DNA of 64,000 nt, from positions 323,001-387,000 of the forward strand of contig BROG01000376.1 of NCBI GenBank assembly GCA_030159075.1, in the 5' to 3' direction. A program made the position numbers and the translations under genes. Under the pieces are notes generated by a model, which was not told the DNA's origin, searched no databases, and saw nothing but the letters and a program-made list of their open reading frames with translations. Shown here in pieces: positions 57,887-64,000 of the stretch (the first letter of the stretch is position 1; each line of letters starts with the position of its first letter). This stretch comes from Atrina japonica. Taxonomy: Eukaryota > Mollusca > Bivalvia > Pterioida > Pinnidae.

Positions 57887-58579
57887 CTACAAAACAAAAT
57901 TGATACAATAACCATCATTTCAACAGGGATTATTTTCTGGCCTTGTAAAGAGCCCTGGGAACAAAAATGATAAAATATCTCAGATGTATTTTATAGAAGA
58001 TTGGCCTATATGTATATAGTGTTTGGTTACTGGCAGAGTACTCAAAGCCACATATAGATGGTATTGGCTGCAGTTAGAAATGTACACAAATTCTTGCCCT
58101 TCTGACTACCACGATAAGCTAAAAAATCCATTATCGGTAGGTAGTCTTTGACTTCAGGGCCATGGATCTAATTGAGTCTACTGACCCTTTCAATTGGACT
58201 CAAAAATAAAATTCCATTTTCTATAGATGATGAAATATATATCACTTTAAAATTCAATAAAATAGTATTCTATCAAAGGCAATAGAATCTTTGTGCTAAT
58301 AAGATAAAAGTGCCACATCGACATTGTAACAAAAATGTTACTGTTGATTCAGACATTATTGTTATTTTAAAACATTATTTTGTTTATAACGGTTGTCATG
58401 GCATTGCTATTTATCAACAGATGCAGTATAGCACTTCCAACAAATATTTAGTTTTGTAGTACATTTCTAAAATAAATCCAGAATTTAGAATTATAATTCT
58501 TTTTATGCTGGACTCCAACCTGACTTCATTACCAATCACATCTACTGCTACGTATGTCTACCCAATTACAGTTGCTGTT

Positions 58580-58865
58580 ACATGACTACCAATTCACAGT
58601 TGTTGATACATATGACTACCAATTCACAGTTGTTGATACATATGACTACCAATTCACAGTTGTTGATACATATGACTACCAATTCACAGTTGTTGATACA
58701 TATGACTACCAATTCACAGTTGTTGATATATATGACTACCAATTCAGAATTACTACCAATCACATTTGTTGTAATGTATGACTTCCAATCACATTTACTG
58801 TTACATATGACTACCAATCATAACTGCTGTTATATTTTACAACCAATCACACCTGCTGTAACATT
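58580..58865. repeat. Minisatellite, 29 bp unit
   Basis: Five nearly identical copies of atgactaccaattcacagtt-gttgataca, then diverged ones. Confidence 0.95.
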
Positions 58866-59601
58866 TTAAATCTTGTTTATGATTGGTTGAGATTGAGGTC
58901 GGTCTGAAGTTCATCACAAAAAAATATTACAAGAAATTAACCAAGTATCTAGATTTTAACCAGAATCCATAGCCTAAGTTTAATTATAGGCATCTTGTGT
59001 GTTCATTAGTAGAAAGTCAGCCATCTTACTGGATGAAGATTCTGCTACATTCTCCATCACCATGATATAGTTCATGGTCTTAAAACAACAATTATGAACA
59101 TGCTCAAAATTGTAATAGCCCTATCCTGCTTTACTATATTGAATGGCAATCCCAATATGTTTCTAATACATTCTAATAAGACCTCATCATGAACCTGCGA
59201 AGACCAGGTCCATGTTCTTTAAGATTTATAAAATTGTAGCATGTTCTCTTTGTCAAGTGTGAAAGAGAGGTTAACAAAGATAGGTTACTACAATCAGCCT
59301 AGGAGTGGAATACTAATAGGAACATAAGAACATGGCAAATTTGTATCTTTAACTGTATAGATATTTTACTGCTGAAAGCTGTCTTAAGACTTGTGGCAAT
59401 ATTCTGATATTAAAAGCTGTTTTAGAATCTCGGGCAATAAAATAACAGAAATCGTCGTAACCAATTTTCAGTACCATAACCTGCAGGTTATGAGAGCAAT
59501 AATGAAGACTTAAAGATGAAATTCATTGAGAACGAAAAGGACGATCGTTCCTATGTTATTTTGTGGTCTGTACTGTAGAATGAATTTTGTAAACATTAAT
59601 A

Positions 59602-60577
59602 CAGTAGAACTTCGATGAGTCGAACTTCAATGAGTCGAATTTCTCGTTGTTTCGAACTTTTTACAAAGTCCCTATTTATTTCATTATATTGTAAAAAACA
59701 ATTTATAAATCGAACTTTCATGAGTCGAATTTCTCGGTGTTCGAACAAACTGGCAGTCACTGTTCGAAAATTCATACAAATGAATCGAAGTCGAAGTTTC
59801 TGTATACAAGATGTACCCGTGGCGATTTTCACACCTATCCGACTACGTTGAACAATGGACACGTGTTTATTGATAAACACCCAGTATATAAAAATAACAA
59901 CATGATTTAAGTAATTAAAAGTAATAAGCAGACGCTAATTGATTATTGATTGTTTGGACTTTGTCAGACTCAAATATGCAAATTACCGGCGGTTGTGTTG
60001 GTTGTTTACCATCTCGTAGCTTGGGTCATGATAAGTTACCGATTTGTAAAAACAAAAAAATGACCCGATAATATACTGTAAACATTTTTACTCAAACTCA
60101 AAGTGTCACTTGTAAAGAAAAAAAAACAACATGAAATGAACGGTATCGGCAATTTGATGTGAAAAAAAAAATATTTTAATGTATAGACTAGTGCTGCATG
60201 ATACATCTATTGACTTTCTGATAATTAAATTGGTGACAAAATATTTTAGCTTCTCTGTTTTTTTCTTAACTCTGAGTCAACGTTGTGTTTCTCGAATAGG
60301 CGCTTGGATTACGATTTTTCTGCAGAATGTTTGGACCTCCGAGTACAAAATAAATACACTGTATCAATTAAATAGGCCGTAAATGATTTTAGTATAGATT
60401 CTAAGTCATGATCCCAGCACCTATACAGTTACACAGTCACGTACAATAGATTTTTTGTGTGGCATGTCGTTATGGAGTAAATTTTAGATTTCTCGATCAC
60501 CATTCATGAGTCGAAGTCCCGATGTTTCGAACTTTTTTAGACGGTCCCTTGAACTTCGACTCATCGAAGTTTTACTG
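59602..60577. mobile_element. Pogo/Tigger-like TIR element, 976 bp
   Basis: Left end CAGTAGAACTTCGATGAGTC; the right end read in reverse is CAGTAAAACTTCGATGAGTC. TA precedes the left end; the right TA is lost. The subterminal text gagtcgaatttctcg...gtttcgaactttt is repeated inward on both sides. No transposase ORF, so non-autonomous. Confidence 0.8.
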
Positions 60578-63279
60578 CATTTCAGGGTGCTGTTAATTAT
60601 GTGAATTTCTTATGTAAACCATACGTGTGGGGTATTTTACATGATGATTCTTAGCACAAATGTGGGACTGGTATGCTGCGGGGGTTAAGTGTAAATTACA
60701 CAAAAAATTCTTCATTCTGTATTTAGTTTAAATTACTCCGAAGCATGAATTTCCATGTTTACAATACACCTATAGCTATCAGTAGAACTTTTCACTATAA
60801 ATAATACTCCTGTGAGGCTGTGACCTGTCACTTGGTGATATGGCTGACTCAGACCTGTATATGTACCTTTATCAATATTACCGGTATGTAACAATTTTAG
60901 ACTAGGTGTACAGCTTCTGACAGAATTCTACACAAATAGTGACGGTAGTATTATCTGTCATTATTTTCCTACGACTTGATGCTATATCTGAAGGCTGACT
61001 CATTCTGTATGTATATCCCATGACAGACAATGTAACAGTGTTCAGTTCTACTATTGATTTTTGGACAGTAAGGTTCTTGAGAGCTCTGACATTTTATTGC
61101 TTCAGATAACATGTTTATAGTGAAGTATGTACATACAATTATCTGTATATTATTGATCAGTAGAACTGCCCAATACAAATTAGAAATATATATTCTATCT
61201 TGTCATCCTAAGATTACAAATAAAAGACGGTAAACAAAGGATTAATCATAAATAAATTACCCTCATATCTTAGAAATTACCATAGCATCTTAGAAATTAC
61301 CCTCATATCTTAGAAATGTCAGTACTATACAAGATGTTTACGTTTGAGGTACTTTATAAGACAGACATAAATTCTAAGATCACATTATAAATATCATGTA
61401 GAGCTACTTAAAAATATACAAAATCTTGTCAAGTCAATGTGAAGCTATGAAGTCCATTTAACAGTTATCTACCTTGCTTAATGACATAAAGCATGGTTGA
61501 TGGTGCATACTTTTAGAGAGTCTACATGTGTGTGACATTGACTGATAAAAAGAGACATGTAATTCCCTAATCACTAGATATTTTATTCAATACCTATAAT
61601 CTTTGTCCTTATCCCTAATAATGGTGCTGAGAAATAATTCTTTTTGTCATGTAATTTGAGTGTATTAATTAAAAAAAAAAGGAAAAAAAGTAAATTTTTG
61701 TCTTACTGATTTTTAAAACTTGACAGACTTATCTTTATTCAAATTTCCTCTACTTTTCTAGAAGAGCAGTCAAACTTATATAAATGCCACTCAAGGGAAC
61801 ATGTAAAATAGTCATTATTATGAAGGGTTAATTCATTATCAAAAAGTTAACAAAAGTTATGTCCGAATGGCCTTTATAGGCAGGTGCCTTTTAAACAAAG
61901 GTGGCCTTTATTACAAGTTTGATTGTATGTACCAAAACTCATTATTTTCCAGTATTCATTAATTTGTCTAACTCAAGATTCCCTAATCTGAACAAATTCA
62001 ATGTGTATCATTCTACATGTATACCAATCTTAAATCCTATATAACTGGAAGAATTTTCTCTGGCTTACAAGAACTAATTACTTAGCTTACCTCATTGGGT
62101 TTCTTATTCAGTAACCTTACAAATAAAGACAGGACTGAATTTATTAGAATTTTGTGAATTGAAGTCCTTCTCATTGTTCATACAAATAAACATGTCTACT
62201 GATGAACTTGATTACTACTCCTCTTCAACAGGATCACATGTACCACAAAAAACAGAAGCTTCAGTATCCCAACTATAGGGAAATTCACTTACATAACTGT
62301 ATAGAAAGGTAAATATATCAATTTCTGATAATAAACTTTGTTAGACTGTAATTCCTATCACAACTGTTATTCATTACTGGTAGCCTATCTTTTGGTCATA
62401 TACTCGACTGCTTCAAAAGCAAATATTACTTTGGAGAGTTGTTTAAAGATCACTATTATTATTAACCTTGCATTTGATTAAGGAACGAAATTATTAGAAC
62501 GCTGTAATAATTTTTCTTAAATATTCAGAGGATTCCTGTTTAATTTTTGTTCTCATTCAAAGACTAGTAAAAAATTTAGAAAATGAGTTCATGACTCAAG
62601 ATGATGGTTTCTATCTTACTGTATGTACAAAGTTATATACAAAGATTCCCTAATAATAACATTGTAGATGATAAAATCAATAATTTGTCTCTTGCTTAAG
62701 TCTGATTCTAGCTTTGAAGGATGTAATGATATATTGATCTTTGATAACTGCAGACTCAGGTGAAATCATTACCTGTCAGATCATTAAACCACTTTTCAAC
62801 ATAATTATCAACTATGGCTTAGTATGGGAAGGCATGACATTATTTACACAAAATTCAAAATCCTAAGATCCTGTTGTTTCTTGGAAAATTCCCTGTGAGT
62901 TGGAATTACTAAAATATTTTCAGGTTTGGATAATAAGTAAACACTGTAAACATTACATAATCCAAGTCTGAAAGTGACGTAATCAATGTCTAGGAAAGCA
63001 TAATTAACATATTTACTGATTCAATATTAATATGTCTACCGGTTCAAGGCAAAAAAGCTATAATTTACAGTCAATGTAATTGCATTCAGTTTGTTTCATT
63101 GCTGTTTCACAGTCTGCCAAGAATTTTTCACCTGTATGGGGATGTCACCAGCTTTAGGTGAAGTGTCACAAATTTCGACATGTGCTATGGACTAAGGTCG
63201 ATGTGGTGAAGGTTATTTTATGCAATTCAGAAATATAATGAGCGTAAAGTCATGAATCAATATACATAATGATGAATCA

Positions 63280-63800
63280 GCAGATTCTCCTGTCAGAAGT
63301 TCTAGTAAGATTTTGATCTTGAATTATGAATGATACAGCCTAAAGTTCTATAGAGACACTGATCCTGAATCCTGAATAAATGTCAGAAATTCTATAGAGA
63401 CACTGATCCTGAATTATGAATGATACAGCCTGATGTTGGAATTCTATAGAGACACTGATCCTGAATCCTGAATAAATGTCAGAAATTCTATAGAGACACT
63501 GATCCTCAATTATGAATGATACAGTTAGAAGTTCTATAGAGACACTGATCCTGCATGATAGTCAGAAGTTCTATAGAGATGCTGAACCTGAATCATGAGT
63601 AATACAATCAGAAGTCTTATAGAGACAATGATCCTGAATAACAGAGTCAGAAGTTCTAGAAAGACAAGTAGCGATCCTGAAATATGAATTATATTGTCAA
63701 AGGTTCCCTAAATGTTAATCCTGAATCTAGAATCATAAAGTCAAAAATTCTACAAAGATTTTGATTCTGAATTCTGAATCATTGAGTCAAAGGTTCTATC
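63280..63800. repeat. Minisatellite, about 43-60 bp unit
   Basis: About ten copies of agttctatagagacactgat, cctgaattatgaatgatacag, decaying to the right. Confidence 0.9.
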
Positions 63801-63932
63801 TAGTACATGTATACCACCACTTGATGTCTTAGTTAATCCTACAAATACATAGATCATCAACTGTAAGCTGTAAAGAAAGAATAACAGTATAACAGGTGTA
63901 AAGTTTATAATATATATGTAAAACCTTCTTAC

Positions 63933-64000
63933 CTGTGCTTCACTTAAACCAAGTTCTATAGTTTCCAGTGATTTTTTAAGTCTATTTGTTTTCTCCTCCA
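63933..64000 (-). CDS. KLC: KLC exon: N-terminal heptad coiled coil (partial)
   Basis: Reading from the window edge after two leftover bases gives EEKTNRLKKSLETIELGLSE then AQ, the KLC heptad region that precedes the MMALA segment in family members. The exon ends CAG with donor GTAAGA at 63932 and is in phase 0 with the next exon. The segment belongs to the coiled coil that binds the kinesin heavy chain. The upstream part of the exon and the start codon are outside the window. Confidence 0.93.

Larger units (their letters stand above)
57887..63932 (-). other. KLC: First KLC intron in the window
   Basis: About 6 kb. Holds arrays at 58580-58865 and 63280-63800, a pogo-like element (59602-60577) and, near 61861-61930, a fragment of a CAGT-type MITE. 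No extra exon recognised; transcriptional elements cannot be judged. Confidence 0.6.

Overview
The window is animal nuclear DNA: small phase-matched exons with GT/AG junctions, long introns, many microsatellites and minisatellites, and small inverted-repeat transposons. The only protein gene I recognise is a kinesin light chain (KLC) gene on the minus strand. Its coding part runs from the right edge (64000) to a stop codon at 24896-24898. From memory, several dispersed repeats look like those common in bivalve molluscs: the SINE at 7717-7962, and the block ending in a gatcacaatagctcac motif near 37060. The organism is therefore most likely a bivalve, or at least a lophotrochozoan. That is inference, not a database result.

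Layout. 1-12600 is a minisatellite-rich flank holding at least seven different tandem arrays, a SINE, a hAT-like MITE nested inside one array and a pogo/Tigger-like MITE. Near 11700-12270 lie two short divergent ORFs of unknown meaning. A TIR element lies at 12606-12972, and a decayed RTE-type LINE (endonuclease, reverse transcriptase, C-terminal tail) at about 13240-16075. 16100-23970 is mostly unremarkable AT-rich sequence. 23969-64000 is the KLC gene, read right to left.

The KLC reading frame could be followed through every junction: heptad coiled coil, acidic linker, TPR repeats, then a basic serine-rich C-terminal tail. About 585 residues are encoded here if all linker microexons and one exon of each duplicated pair are used. 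The N-terminal exon(s), about 70 residues by comparison with the family, lie beyond 64000.

The notable biology is serial exon duplication inside this one gene. (1) Five tandem 27-30 nt microexons (53732-56142), all phase 0, encode variants of one linker peptide, most with a Ser-Pro site. (2) A pair of 88 nt exons encodes the same TPR2 segment; the reading frame requires exactly one of them. (3) A pair of 90 nt exons encodes the same TPR4 segment. Free use of the microexons plus one choice per pair would allow 128 coding isoforms. (4) The intron after the first TPR exon carries tandem copies of that exon's own 3' end and 5' splice site.

Caution: 37255-40030, inside a KLC intron, looks like a sequencing or assembly artefact. 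It is about 2 kb of almost A/C-free G/T sequence, then a copy of the flanking DNA broken up by G/T insertions, then a T-rich stretch, all starting at the arm of an inverted repeat. ORFs in it should not be annotated.
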